This document shows positions 1-13,531 of a stretch of 64,000 bases of DNA, one piece after another; the first letter of the stretch is position 1; the number at the start of each line of letters is the position of its first letter. The stretch covers positions 60,757,858 to 60,821,857 of the forward strand of contig CP154954.1 of assembly GCA_039621445.1 (NCBI GenBank), given 5' to 3'. The notes below the pieces were generated by a model. It worked only from the letters and a program-made list of their open reading frames with translations. It was not told the origin of the DNA and made no database searches. Position numbers and translations under genes: made by a program. The DNA is from Euglena gracilis. Its lineage: Eukaryota; Euglenida; Euglenophyceae; Euglenales.

Positions 1-81
1 GACACGGGTGCGGCGGATGTGGCACCGGCTGAAGATTGGGGAGGGCAAGGCCGAGAACCAGAACAACATGATCCTGGCGCT
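1..81 (+). CDS. GSL: GSL exon (partial at window start): GEGKAENQNN block
   Basis: Reads RRMWHRLKIGEGKAENQNN then MILAL, matching the family GEGKPENQNH block near the catalytic region. The end at 81 is set by CAG at 85-87 (+4 to +6 of the intron). Joining to 545 restores the MILAL-KGEVV reading without a gap. Confidence 0.88.
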
Positions 82-3000
82 TTCCAGACCCCACCAACAA
101 TTCAGCTGGCACCCCCAACCCAAACGATACACATTTGGCGCATTATTGGGACACTCAGATCGGGTAGGGGGTGTCCTCATTGTCTTCCATTTAGCCCGCC
201 CAAAAATCACCACCGCTCATCCATTGAGAAAGAATTCGACGCAATTTTTTTTCAATGGTTAAGAATATTTCTCTTGAGCACGTTGTGTTCCCCCGCCCCT
301 TGTCTAGCCCCTCACAAAAGTTTCGATGCCATCTGTGTCTGCCTGGCATTTTGTCGCAAACACCACCGCTGCATATCTGATTCGGCGTGACGCCGCCATA
401 TTGCAGTTTATTTGAGCAGTAGAGCGGCGCCAAGGATTTCGGCATCCCCCCCCCTCGGGATGGCCGAATGCAGCCTGCCCGGCCATTGCCTTCAGGGACA
501 TGCTTGCTTGGATTGTCTGTGGGGGCACGTCGAGGTCTGCCCCCAAAAGGCGAGGTGGTGAATATCATCGACATGAACCAGAACCAGGGCGGATGAATGC
601 GTTTTATTTTGGTTTGAGGTTGTGAGTCAGTGAGTGGAGGGTTGAAGAACGTCGATTGTTGGGCCCAAATCAAAGGTTGGGGGGTCAAAAGAAATTAGTT
701 CATGGCATGTTGGGCTGTGAGGAGCCCCTGTGAACGATTATTTGATTACCCCGCCTTGCCCTGGGGTGGGGGTGCTCTGCCCCCCCACCCCATCCCCCAA
801 GCCTGCAGTTTCCATTTCCCCTGCGGGGGACGCGTACTACACGGAGGGGCTGAAGCTGCCGCTGGTGCTGCCCCAGTTCTCGTCCACCCACCGCCTCGAG
901 ATCCGCCACTTCGAGGACCTCAAGGCCAGCCTGTCACTTCGAGGACCTCAAGGCCAGCGGAGCCTCCAGAAAAAAAAAACCCGCCCGCTGCCCAAGGCTA
1001 GGACGGCCTGTGCCGCCCCACCTCGGCTGCGGGTAGCAACGCCGCTGTGTGCCCTCAGGTGAATGAAGTGATTGAAGGAGGGTGCTTGAGCTCGAGCCAG
1101 GTTGTGTGCTTGAGGGTTTGCAGTGCCCTGCGGTCTGGACTGCAGCTAGTCCAATTGCTGTCAGTGGAAATTCTAGTGGCCCCCTGGTGGTGGTCCACAA
1201 GGTACGTAGCAAGGGCTAGCAAGCGGAGAATTTTTTCCAATGACCGGGGTGAACCTCCAAATTTTTGGACCCCCCAGCTTTCCAAATGGCCATTTTGGCC
1301 TTTTTTTTTGGTATTTTTTTTGAACAGATTTAAAAACGTTTGAATGTACTTGAGCTTGAAAGTTCAAGCCGACCCCCGGAGGGGGTCAACTGGCTGTCCA
1401 TTTTGCTAGACACTGAAAAAAAAAATGGACTAGCTAGACCTCCTCCCCCCTCTGGGGGGGGCCGCGAGGGCAAGCCACTTTCGGCGTGCAGGGCGATGCA
1501 GGGCGATGCGGGGACATTGTAAGTGCCAAAGGTGGGGTTCCGATGCAGGGCGATGCAGGGCGATGCGGGGGTTTTTTGGGTTTTTTTTGGATGCGGGGAT
1601 TTTGGATGACTGAAGTGGGGTCCATATTTGTGCCCATACTGCTGGGTACACCTCTGTTGTTTTGTCCCTCCCTCCCCCGCAAACCACTCCAGCCTGCCCT
1701 TCATGTCTGCCTGTGCCTCTGCCTCTGCTGCCGTGCTGGACCTCTTCGTCCCCCTCCGGGAGGTGTGTGACTCCCCTGGAGCTTAAAGTATCGTGCCCCT
1801 GCTGCATACCTGCGTACAGCCTCCACATTGGTGCTTGCTTCGTACCTGAGTCGACCATGTTCCTCCCTGGCTCGTCTGGCCTTCCCTGAGTGACTCCCTG
1901 GAGTGGATCCTCCGGTGGGAGAGGGAGGTTATGGGGGAATCTTAAGTTGTGGGATAAACGGGCGACTGTAGTCGCGGTTGGAGGCATGTGCATGATCATG
2001 TGCATCCGTGGATGCTTGTAGGGCATGTGAATCCGAGGATGCTTGTAGGGGTGCGCATACTGCGCCTTTGGAAGGATTGGCATCAGAGCCGCGATTTAAT
2101 AGTCGCGAGTTGGATGTCGAGGAAGGTTGGGTGGGGGACGGGACCCCCGGGAAGTGGTCCCAAGGCCTTTGCTGACCAGTCCTCTCCTTCGTGGAGGAAG
2201 TGTGGTCAGAAGACCCGGCAGTGGTTGTGCTGGAGAGAGCGGTAGGCTGGAGAAGTGCGGGGCAGGTGGTGTGTTTGCAGTACCCCAGGCCTGCTGTATT
2301 TGTGTGCCCCACCGCGCAGGTGGGGAAGTGTCGGGGTGGGACAAGCTCGGAGGCAGAGGTGACCTGTCATTGACAGTGCTGCGCTGACTAACACGGTGGG
2401 AGGAAGCTGGGTGGGGGTGTTCTACCCTTGGCCCCTGCGGTATTGGGTGCGCCCCCACAGGGTGTGCCAGGGTGAGGGCCAGCTCGAGACACGCCCACAC
2501 TGTTTGTGACCCTTTGACCTTCATTTCATTGACTGTTTCTGTGCTTTTCCCTGTGTGCATTTTTTGTAGTGTGACCGATGCAAAGTGTGAGCAACGAGGA
2601 TTTTGTGTGGATGTGCGTGATGGTTGCCTGGGGGGTGACTGTAAGGATGCCTGGGGGGTGCATGAGGTTCGGGCAAGGAACTATGTCTTCGGTCATAGGG
2701 CACCATTGGATGCTCTAGGGCGATGCAGGGCGATGCAGGGCGATGCGGGGCCCAAAGGGGTGGGTGACCGAAGGTACTTGGCCGAGGTGGAAATAAGGTT
2801 TTTAATGTGTTTTTGGGTGTAAAAAGCATCCTTGAATGACATTCAAGGATGCTCCTCAATCGACTTCCAACAACGTTTGAGCCTCCTACGTTCATGAATA
2901 CGTGTTCCACAGGACCTGAATTATTTAATTTTGGCCCATTTTGGTTATTTCCACTAACTTAGGCGGCGTATCTCGCACTTAAGGAGCACTTGGTCGATGT

Positions 3001-6000
3001 GCACATTTTCGCACATCGACCATTTTTTTTTATTTTGGCGCTGGCGTTGCAAGGGGCGAGACAGCGAAATGGAGCAGGTGGACGACAAGTCCGGCTGAAT
3101 TTCCATTTTGTACCAGCGGTCTTTTATCTGTTTTTTGGTGGTCGGCATGCCACAAAAACCCCTGGACCTACCCCCCCCAAGTGGAAAAAAACACCAAAAA
3201 AAAACACCAAAACCCCAATACCGCCACCCCGCGATGCGGCTCTCCTCGCCGGCTGTTGGCGACCCTGGCCAGCTCCCTCCCGGTGTTTTGACGCACTTTT
3301 TTTATTTTTGCCGGTCTCGGACTGCGCCTTTGGAAGGATTGGCATCCAACGAGCCGCGAATTTAATACGCAAAGTCGCGAGTTGGGTGTCGAGGAAGGTT
3401 GGCTGGAGGCCAAGAAGCGGGACCCCTGGGAAGTGTGACCCCCAAAGGCCTTTGCTGACCAGAGTCCTCTCCTTCAGTGGAGGAAGCTGTGTGGTCGGGA
3501 GAAGCACGACCGGCAGTGGTTGCTGCTGCTGGAGAGCGGTGGGAGGAGCTGCTGGAGGAGCTGCAGGTGCTGGAGGGTGAGGTGGTCGTGTTTGCAGTAC
3601 CCTTCCAGTGCCCTTGCTGTATTTGTGTGCCCCCCACCCGCGTGGCAGTGTGCCAGGGGTGTTTGGACAAGCTCGAGAGGGCAGAGGCCCAGTGACACTG
3701 TCATTGACAGTGCTGTCACCTTGACCCTGACACTAACCTTCACCTCACCGTGACTGATTCTGTGCTTCCCTGTGTGCTGCATATTTTTTTGTAGTGTTGA
3801 CCGATGCAAAGTGTGAGCAACGAGGATTTTGTGTGGATGTGCTTGATGGTTGCCTGGGGGTTGACTGTAAGGTTGCCTGGGGTTTGCCTGAGGTTCAGGC
3901 TAGGAAATTTGGTCTTTGGTCATAAGGCACCTTTGGATGGCTCTAGGGCGATGCAGGGCGATGCGGGGCCCAAAGGGGTGGGTGACTGAAGGTACCTGGC
4001 CGAGGTGGAAATAAGGTTTTTAATGTGTTTTTGGGTGTAAAAAGAATCCTCGAATGACATTCAAGGATGCTCCTCAATCGACTTCCAACAACGTTTGAGC
4101 CTCCTACGTTCATGCATACGTGTTCCACAGGACCTGAATTATTTAATTTTGGTCCATTTTGGTCATTTCCACTAACTTAGGCGGCGTATCTCGCACTTAA
4201 GGAGCATTTGGTCGATGTGCACATTTTCGCACATCGACCTTTTTTTTTTGGTTTTGGCGCTGGCGTTGCAAGGGGCAACAGCGAAATGGAGCAGGTGGAC
4301 AACAAGTCCGGCTGAATTTCCATTTTTGGTACCAGCGGTCCCGCGAATTCCGTTCTTTTATCTGTTTTTTTTTTGGTGGTCGGCATGCCACAAAAACCCC
4401 TGGACCTACCCCCCCAAAGTGGAAAAAACACCAAAAAAAAACACCAAAACCCCAATACCGCCACCCCGCGATGCGGCTCTCCTCGCCGGCTGTTGGCGAC
4501 CCTGGCCAGCTCCCTCCCGGGGTTTTGACGCACTTTTTTTTATTTTTGCCGGTCTCGGACTTGTGTTTTCGGACGTTTGCCAGAGGCCGGGGAACAAGTG
4601 CGGGGGGCTAGGGTGGGTCGAATCACGCCGCCGGGCAAGAACGTAGAAAGGAAGGCGTGCCTGGAAGGCGTGCCTGGTGATTTTGTGAAGGCCCGTGCAG
4701 GGCGAAGAGAAAGTGGTCTAAAGAGAAGGGAAGGGTTGCAGGTCCCCCACCGAACTTTCAGTGGGGATGTGCTGCCAAATTGTGTCGCAATGAAACGGGA
4801 GTGTGATCGCACAAAGTTCAGTGGAGCTATTCATTTCAGCCATGTTTTAAACAAAGAAAGAGTGTCAATGTGCGAAAATGCGCACATCGACCATTGTATA
4901 TTTACCCCTAAGAATGACCATACACACCCCAGAATTCACACTTCTGAAGGTGACGTGACAAATACCGTGAGTTTGCGCACGTCGACAACATGTGCGCATT
5001 TGCGCAAAACCGACCTCACGTCCATTTGTGGAAGGGGATGTGATCAAATATCATGGAACGCAAACGGGACCTCGCTGCCTAGAGCTTTTTGAAACAACAA
5101 TAACTGGAAGAGCTTATGGCACTGCTTTGCTCTGAAAACAGACAGAAATGCACTGAAAAAACATATGTATTAGTTCCGGGTCGGGATAAAAAAAAGTGGT
5201 CAGTTTGCGCAAATGCGCACGTGGTCGGCGTTTACACTTTAAAACACCAACCGCGTGCGTAAAGATGGACGTCGTCGGAGTGCAAAATGGACACACCATG
5301 GCGACATGCGCATTTGCGCACACCGACCGCGATAGTAAGATAGTCAGACAGAACACATCAAACACGACGCCAAACACCACCTGCAATGGCTCCTTCGGTG
5401 TGCAAATTACTCAGCTGGCAAACACCCTCCTCAACCAAGAGGCTCTTTCAGGGCCGATTCTGGCCCAGGTGCAGGTCAAGGTCCAGTTGGAGGCCGTAGA
5501 CCTCTAGTAGGTTGACCGCCGCGGGCACGTCCTGGCACACGTGCAACGGCGCCGATTGGGCAAGAGGTGGCCCTCGAAAACCCCCGCCACTTGCCCCCTG
5601 GCTTGTGTTTTGCTGCACCAGTCGCATCAGGTGATCATAGGTGGTTGCACTTAATCATCCACAAGGCCGTCATTAACCAGGTCAAATAAGCCACCGTTCT
5701 TTGTCACACAATTGCAACCGGTACCCATTCAATATCCTTAGACAAATTTTATTTCTAAAGCCAAGAAAAGACAGGTCTTGTGATTTATGTGTTAATATAA
5801 AAAATATTGGAGTATATTTCACAAATTTCACATGGTTGATGTGTACAAATACGCACACCGACCACTCACATATTTGCGCAAAAAAAACACCAACTACATT
5901 TGTTTTGTGTGTGGTCGATGTGCGCATTTGCGCATTTGCGCACATCGACCACTAATTTATTTTTCAGTGGTTGGTGTGCGCATTTGCGCACATCGACCAT

Positions 6001-9000
6001 CAACAAATCACACAAATGGTCGATGTGCGCAAATGCGCACACCAACCACTTCAAAACGCATATGTGGTTGGTGTGTGCATTTGCGTACATCGACCTCATT
6101 TCATAAATATGTGTCATGTGAGTGTTCTTTCGCTGGACACACATTTCGGTTCGTCTGACAATAGCATAATTCTGAAAAAAATTTATGCCACAATCATGTT
6201 CTAATTTAACTGCGCATCACATTGTCCAAAATGGTGGAAAGTTGGTCCCCTTGTGTGCATCACCCAGCAGTTGCAGGCTGCTGGAATTTGCCAAATCCCA
6301 TAGTCGCAACAGCCAGGTGTACAACCCACGTGTTTGACAGGCGACAACACCAATCTGTCGCTCTAGACGTAACGGACAGCTCGTTAGGATGATAGTTTGA
6401 AACCTTTGTGTTTCTTAACCTGTATTGTGAGGTGTGAACCTCATACATTGCTGTTTCACCAGGTGCTTTCGGCGCTTCAAGGAAATCACAAAAATGTCGA
6501 TTTGCGCAAATGCGCACGCCGACAAAGAAAAAAAGCTTAAGTGCGAGATGTGCCACCTAAGATTAATTAATTTGGTGAATTTTCCACATTTCCCTGCAAG
6601 GTGGCGGTGCATGGCCCGGCGGTGCTGACACGGTGGGAGAGGCGGGAGACCGGCCGGCCAGCCGTGCGCTACAGGGTAACACGCCCTCCCCACCGGACCG
6701 TGCTCCCATCCCTGCGAAGACAACGGCTGGCTAAGCTCATCGGCGGGGACGACAACGGTGTGCTGGGGTTCCGTGAGCATGTCTTCACCTACCGCCCAGG
6801 GGCGGGGTCCGTGTCCCACTGACACTGGATTTATTCGCAATGGCACTCCCGTGTCACTGTTGTCTTGCCTTGGCTAAGTGCCATATGATTGTGAGTTGTT
6901 TGTAGGCCATTTCCCAGACGATGTGCAGCAATGTATAAATGCAATACAATAAAACAAGCTCTGGGCCACCCCATGTGCATCATGTTATCTGCACATGGCA
7001 CTCCATGTGCATGGTCATCTGCAAATTGCACTCGATGTGCAAGGTTATTTGCTGTGCTCCTGAAATGTGAAGATTGTATTACCCCCCCCCCCCAGGGCAA
7101 TTGACGCCCCGGGCAATTGTCGCCCCTGACTGTGCCAGCCAATTTGTCACCCCAGGAAATTGTCACCCCCCCCCTCCGCACTGCCCATTTTTCCACCCCC
7201 CCCCGTTTGCAGTATTGCACTGTGAACTTTCTTTTCACACGACTCGAATGATCTTCTATTTTGCTACAACGCGCATAGATCTTTCGCATACCAAACGCTC
7301 TGCACAATATCAAGACCATAGCTGCATTTTTCCTGTGTTCATTTGTCTTTCAGATGGTGTTCTTGGTCATTTGGTTTAAGTGTGGCTGTTTGCCCAATTG
7401 ACGCCCCCGGGAAATTGTCACCCCCCTCCATACTGCCCAATTTGTCACGCAACAATTGCCGGGGGGTGGGCATGCATGGAATAGTGGGATAAACAAGTCC
7501 ATCGCAAAATATGTTTTGCTTTCCTTTTTGGAATGAAGTTGTGTGGGCTCACTGCACCTCGCCGCGCCTAATTTGCCTCCTCGGTTTGTCCGCTGGCCAC
7601 GCCGCGCCACACAGCTGGCGGAACGACCCCGCCCGTGTGCCCGGCACTCCGTGGTGGGGCGGTACATGGCCATCGCGGAGCACAGCTTCGGCACGGTGGT
7701 GCAGCGCTTCCTCTCCAAGCCCCACCGCATCCGCATGCACTACGGCCACCCGGACATGACCAAGCAGCTCCAGTGACACGTCCCAACGCTCCCGACCATC
7801 CCGGAAACCCCGACAAACCATAATTGGACACTCGACAAAAAAATTCGAAAAATTCGACAAATTCGAAAAATCCGGAAAATCCCGAAATACGACGAGAAAG
7901 TGTGCTAAATTGCGACAGTTCCCGACAACACCACCAAAACCCTCAGGTGGCTGAAGGTGCTTGGACATGACCAACGCGTTCTATATGAAGAAGACCGCCG
8001 GGGTGTCCCGCGGCTCGCTGCGTGTCAATGTCAACGAGGACATCTTCCTGGGGTACGAAATGGTGAAGTCTGGGCTGGGCATCCACTTCAACGAGCACAT
8101 CTTCTATGGAAAGGGACGGGACGTGGAGTTTGATCGGCCGCGGGGCCTAACTCCAGCGTGTCACCTGGAAGAATCAGTCTGCCGGAATCTTGAGGAATGC
8201 CGTAATATTGTCATCTTTGATCCGGGCTTTTGCTTAGTCGGGTGCCAACCCCACAGGCGGAGGTGGGTGCTAGGGGCAGGCACCCTATAGCACCCCCCCA
8301 TCCATCACCCCCGGGGGGGGGTAGGATTTTTGGGGGTGCCTGCCCATAGCAGGCACCCCCCTCCGACCCCGGTGCCAAAGGCGCCGGGGGCCCAGAAAAG
8401 GCCATTTTTCAATGAAAAATTTCTGGGTCCCCCAGATCCCTACCCCCCCCCCCCGTGGGGGTGTGCCTGCTAGGGACAGGCACCCTATAGCACCCACCCA
8501 CCCCCCTCCCCCCCCGGTCGGTAAGCACAAGCATGCTTTGATCATCCCCCCCGTTTTCGTTTTTGCTTTTCCCTCCTGCACTGTCCTTGGAAGGTGTCCA
8601 CACCAATTGTGTTGGTTGAAAATTTGGGATGCATTCACACAACCCAACGAGAATGGGAATTTTTGGCATTCAACCCAGCAAGAATTTCACAGCCCACTTT
8701 TAGAACTCTTTCGCACTGTGAAATCTCCACTCTCCAAACAAAGGAGCATTTATTTTCCTGCCGGTGAAAGAGATATGTTGTTGGCCCCGAGCTCATGGTC
8801 ATAATTGTCAGACAGCGACGGCTCTTAAAAGTTTTTTTGATCCCCGTTCCCACAGGAAATCATTCTCTGCCTCCACGCGTGCTGACCAGTCCTCAAGCAT
8901 GAGTTGCTAATTTGCCAAGAGACAGTCTGCAAATAAGCAGAAATCAGTGTTAGGTTCGAACATGACCTCTCCCCTTTTGGTGGAAATGGCATGTCAGGGC

Positions 9001-12000
9001 GGCAATCTATTGAAATGCCACGTTCAGGCACCGGCCCGTCCGGAACATTTTCCGGTCAGGTCCATACTGGTGGCGGTCTCTTGTTTCCGGACAAAATCCA
9101 TCTCCCTGGCCCTCTTGGGGCAGCCCCGGCCGGCGCCAACGCCGCCTCCACCTTCCTCAAGAAGCTGGCACAGGGCTGCGTGATGCAGCTGGCGTCCCGG
9201 CAGATCGCGGAGCTGTACCTGACGGAGCTGACCTTCTGGCAGCGGTGGGCCCTGTTCTACGCACAGGCGGTGGTGGGGGGCCCTGGATGTGAGGATCAAC
9301 ACACCGCAGAAAATATGTCTCCCGGGGAATTGTCAACCTTTCAAGGGCCCAATTTGGAATTACCCACCCTTTTCCCGGGAAGTCAAGTTGCCGGCCCCCC
9401 GAGGGTGAGGTTGTCGCGAGAGGTTGATTTATTAAAAAGTTGTGTTGTTGTGGCAAGCCCCCAACACGGCCCTCCACAATGTCGATTTCCTGAGGGGCAG
9501 GTGATGAGAGGTTGTCCGTGTCCGACCCCCCCCCACACTGTCAAGTGACGATGGGCCAGGGGTGTGGGTGGGTGGCATACAGTGTGGCCGGGGCCAGTCA
9601 CTGCCACCTGGTGGGGGCACCATCTCCCACTTCCTCACGATCTACATCACGGACCTCTCCATCTTCGTCTTCGCCTACATGTGGGTGTGCTTCCAGCTGG
9701 CCCAGATCACCCCCGTCAGCATGGGCAGCTTTGGCTCCGGCCAGGCCAACGGCTGTGCTTTGGTTGGATGGAACGTGGGACGCACACACGCGCACGCGAA
9801 CACACGCACACGCGCGCCTGGCCAAGTGTGGATTGTGCAAATCGTTCAACCGCCGATTCTTGTGTTGCTGTGTGGGTGAGCAAATTGCTGAGGGTGAGAG
9901 TGTGTTTCGCCTGTGTTAGACTGTGTTTTGAATGATCCATTTTGCTGTGTGCGTGCGTGCGTGCGTGTGCGCGCGCTTGCGTGTGCATGAGTGCCTGCAC
10001 ACGAGCGTGTATGCATTCGTGCATAAGTGCGTGGGCCACATACAATGGCAGACTTCAGGATTGGCCCCTGGGGTGGCTGTGGCCGCCGCCTGCCCCCAGC
10101 GCCTCTGCGGCATGGCTGTTGCCCCTCGGGGCTCTGAACGCGCTGCCGATGATCATCGAGCGCGTGCTGGAAGTGACGTACCTCGGCCGGTGGGACTTCT
10201 TCACCTCTGCTCTGGCGGGTTATTCACCCCACCCCCGGCAGTTGTCCCCCTGGCAGTTGTCCCCCCTGTACGGCAGAAAATTGTCACGCGAAAAAAATTG
10301 CCCAGACCAGGTGTTCATGGATTATATACCGGAGCTTGCCTGTGTGTCGAGTTGCTGCCCGTTTTAAACACGTTTGACCACTGCCGCTGTGCCGATGACC
10401 CCTTTGGTTCTCTCCTTGTTTGTCCTCCCTTCCCCCGGCTGCACCATCTCTCACCCACCCCCCCCCCCATCCCAGGCGGCACCAACTCCGAATAGTCAGG
10501 GACAAGTCCCAGCCCCCCCCCCCCCGTCCTAAAGACCCGCCAGTCCCATCCCCTTCTTCTCCCACCAGAACCGAATCACGGCCGCCTTCTTCACCCTCGC
10601 CATGGACACCCAGAAGGGGGCGTACATGGCCTCCGGGCGGGGGATCGGCAACACCAACACCCACACCCAGCGCTTTGGCAATGCTCACAAAGTGCATGTG
10701 TGTGTGACACTCCGGTGGGATAAAAATTTTATGGTGTATCCTTGTTGATTTTTGTCCCCACCCGTGTCTTCTCGAACTCCATAAAGTCCCCCCTCCCACA
10801 CAATTTTATTTGTGACTTTAATTTCAATTTTTCAAAAATATTTTGTGTTTTTTTTTTCCCGCTGCAGGTCTCGATGCCAAACAAAGGGTGACCAATCCCT
10901 CCCTCCTTGCTGATTGATGGGTGGCACTCCCACGTGTCAACCCCTCCCAGGGAAGTTGTCATCGTGAGAGTCTCAGTCCCAGGCCACAGCCTGTCACGCC
11001 ACAGCTGAGGTTGCTCAAGAAGTTCAACGTTGTACAATCAGCATTTTATCTCCCAAGGCGAGGAGGCTCGCGACCCTCCTCATCAGTCTATTGTGGTCTT
11101 TTCATCCCCATGCCCAGGCTGGTTCTCGCCAACCTGGTCTCGTTCTTTGCAGTCAACTTCCCCAGGGGGGGGGTTGGTAGGTGCCCCCCCCCACTCATAC
11201 ACAGCCCCCCCCTCCCCCCAGTCCCGGCGCTGCCGCCATCGTGGACATCTTCTGCTACCACGCCACCACCAACTTCTGGCCGGCCCTGGAGTTGCTCTGC
11301 CTCGTGGTGATCTACGTCCTGCTCGGAGGCAACTGCCTGTGGCTGCTGTGGACCATCGTACAGGCCGTCGCCCTCGTTTCCAGCCCGGCGAACTCCCCCA
11401 CCCCTCACCCCCGGACAACTGTCAACCCGCCCCCCTGTGGCAGGCAGGCATGTCGCATGCTGCAGGCTGGAAAATGCCCTGACGATTTCCTGGTACCTAC
11501 CTACCCTGGGCCACTGTCTCCAGCTAGGGCAAGAAGTACAGGGTTTGGAGGCAGTTTCTCAGAAGATATTGAGAAACTTTTTCTCAGAGATTTGGCGGGT
11601 TAGCGAGAACAGGGTTAGAATCTGGTCTCCAAATATTGGTAGTTTTAGCGCCTCCCCTCCCCTGGTCAGAAGATACAGGGCAATCTTTAAGCCAGAGGAA
11701 ACCCAACACGGAGGGGGGGGGCAGCCAACCAGCAGTCTTTCTCCAGCACCCCCTGAGGCCAGTTCCAGCTGGGGAACCTCCCGGTCAGCCAGCGGCCTTT
11801 TTCAAGCCATCCATTTTTTTCCGGAAAAATCATTTGGATGACCCGCTGGCCGGAAAGGTCAGGACATGTGAGGAGGGTTTCGCAGTGTGTTGCGCGGCAG
11901 GGGAAGGGGGACAGGGGGCGGGCCAGCCGGGACACGGGGTCACACAGACGCACAGGGGGGGGGGGGGCAGGTAGAGTGGCCTGCGGGGCAGGGACCCTGA

Positions 12001-13496
12001 AGGAGGGCGGAGGGGCAGGCCACCGGAGACACCTCCGGATCCCCAACGTTGACCACGCTGCCAGTCTGGGGGGGGGGCAGTTCGATCCAAACAGCCTTGG
12101 AGGGAAAAGGCCCCCTCGGCTGCTGGGGTAGGCGGCCAAAGGCAAATCCGAAAAAGAGAACAAATGCCAAAAAGGGGGTGGGCAGACAGCATGGGCTAAG
12201 ATTGGTGATTTGTCTTCCCCATAATAGCCCTCATGCTAAGTAATGACTGGGAGGATTGACCAGACTTGGATTCGTCACCATTCTCTGTATTTTTGGTAAA
12301 ATTGGTAAAAAGCCTCTGTATTTGGTGCGATGCAGAGGGAGTGATTCAAACTCGTTTCGTCGTCCACAGGCACAAAAACTGGAAAGGTGCTCATTTTTCG
12401 ACGTTTTTCGATGAAGGGATTTTTGTTGTGTTGATTGGGTTAGGCTGGCAGGACTAAGGGGAATGTGCATTTTGCTTTCTATTTGTTATGTATATTTGTA
12501 ATAAAATAATGGCAAATTGTAAATGATGAATAGCAAATTTTCATCTCATTTATGATGCATTCTCACGCCTGTGATGCAGACAAACACACGGAGATTCAAA
12601 CAAGACAGAGTGCTTAAGTTTCCATTTTTGTTTTATTTTTCTGCTTCGTTTCCGAGGGGGCTTGACGCGGTCCCCCCGAGTCGGCGGCCTGGGTCCATCG
12701 CCGGGGTGTGTTACCTGGTGGCGCCCATCCTGTACAACCCCAAACCCACCCTGAACGGGTTCACGTCCCAGACGTTCGACTTCTACAAGTGGCTCGCATC
12801 GCCTTCGAGCCAGTTTGCGCGGGCAGCGGTGGCCGCCTGCTGCGGGAAACCATGGGAAGTTCGTCAATCGGTGGACGGTCCAACACGTGACCCGACCAAA
12901 AACAGCAGCCTTGCATCCACCCCTGGTTCTCAACCATCTTTTAAAAAGTCACCTTCCCAGGAAGCACATTACGTATGTGGTTGAAATTCTCAAAATTCTC
13001 TCGAAACTGTCGAAATTTTTTGAAGATTGATTTGGTGGGATATTGATAACGCACACGACACACGTACATCCATTTTTCGCATGCACATACACAGGTAAAT
13101 ACATCTTTCATATACACATGCGCATACATACATTTTTCTCGCCGCTTTTTTTTTAGCTTTCCCAACCAGGGATTTTTTTAAGTTTGGACCCCCGGGGGGG
13201 GGAGGGGGGGGTAGGGTGGGTGGGTCCGCCGGGCCCCCTCCCCCCCCGGGGGGGGGGGGTCCCCCCCAGAGGGGGGTGGGATATACTTTTCGGCACCGCA
13301 GGCGCCGAAAAAATTCTATTTTTAGCACTTTTCGCGATTTTTCGGCCATTTTTTGTGGGTCCCCCGGGACCCCCTCCCCCCCCCTCCAGGGGGGCCCCCC
13401 CAGGGGGGTGGTGGGTGGGGGACCCCCCTCCCCCCCCCCGGTCTTAAAAAAACCCCTGTTCCCAACCTATTTCGTTGAGGCATTTACCATTTTTGG

Positions 13497-13531
<35 letters not shown>

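Larger units (their letters stand above)
924..6734 (+). other. large nonconventional intron (GSL) holding a tandem duplication and element A
   Basis: Starts GGCCAG, ends CTGGCTAA. A 5.8-kb intron containing GCGATGCAGG minisatellites, the 1.26-kb tandem duplication (2058-4560) and the 2.4-kb inverted-repeat element (4176-6561). No exon-like stretch recognised inside. Confidence 0.75.

Noticed and set aside
2521-2910. Minus-strand 129-residue frame repeated at 3943-4128
   Set aside because: Repetition comes from the tandem duplication; no domain and no coding-like wobble bias.
5825-6100. CRISPR-like regularly spaced dyads
   Set aside because: Repeats are palindromic, irregularly spaced, in alternating orientation, and lie inside an inverted-repeat element of a eukaryotic gene's intron.
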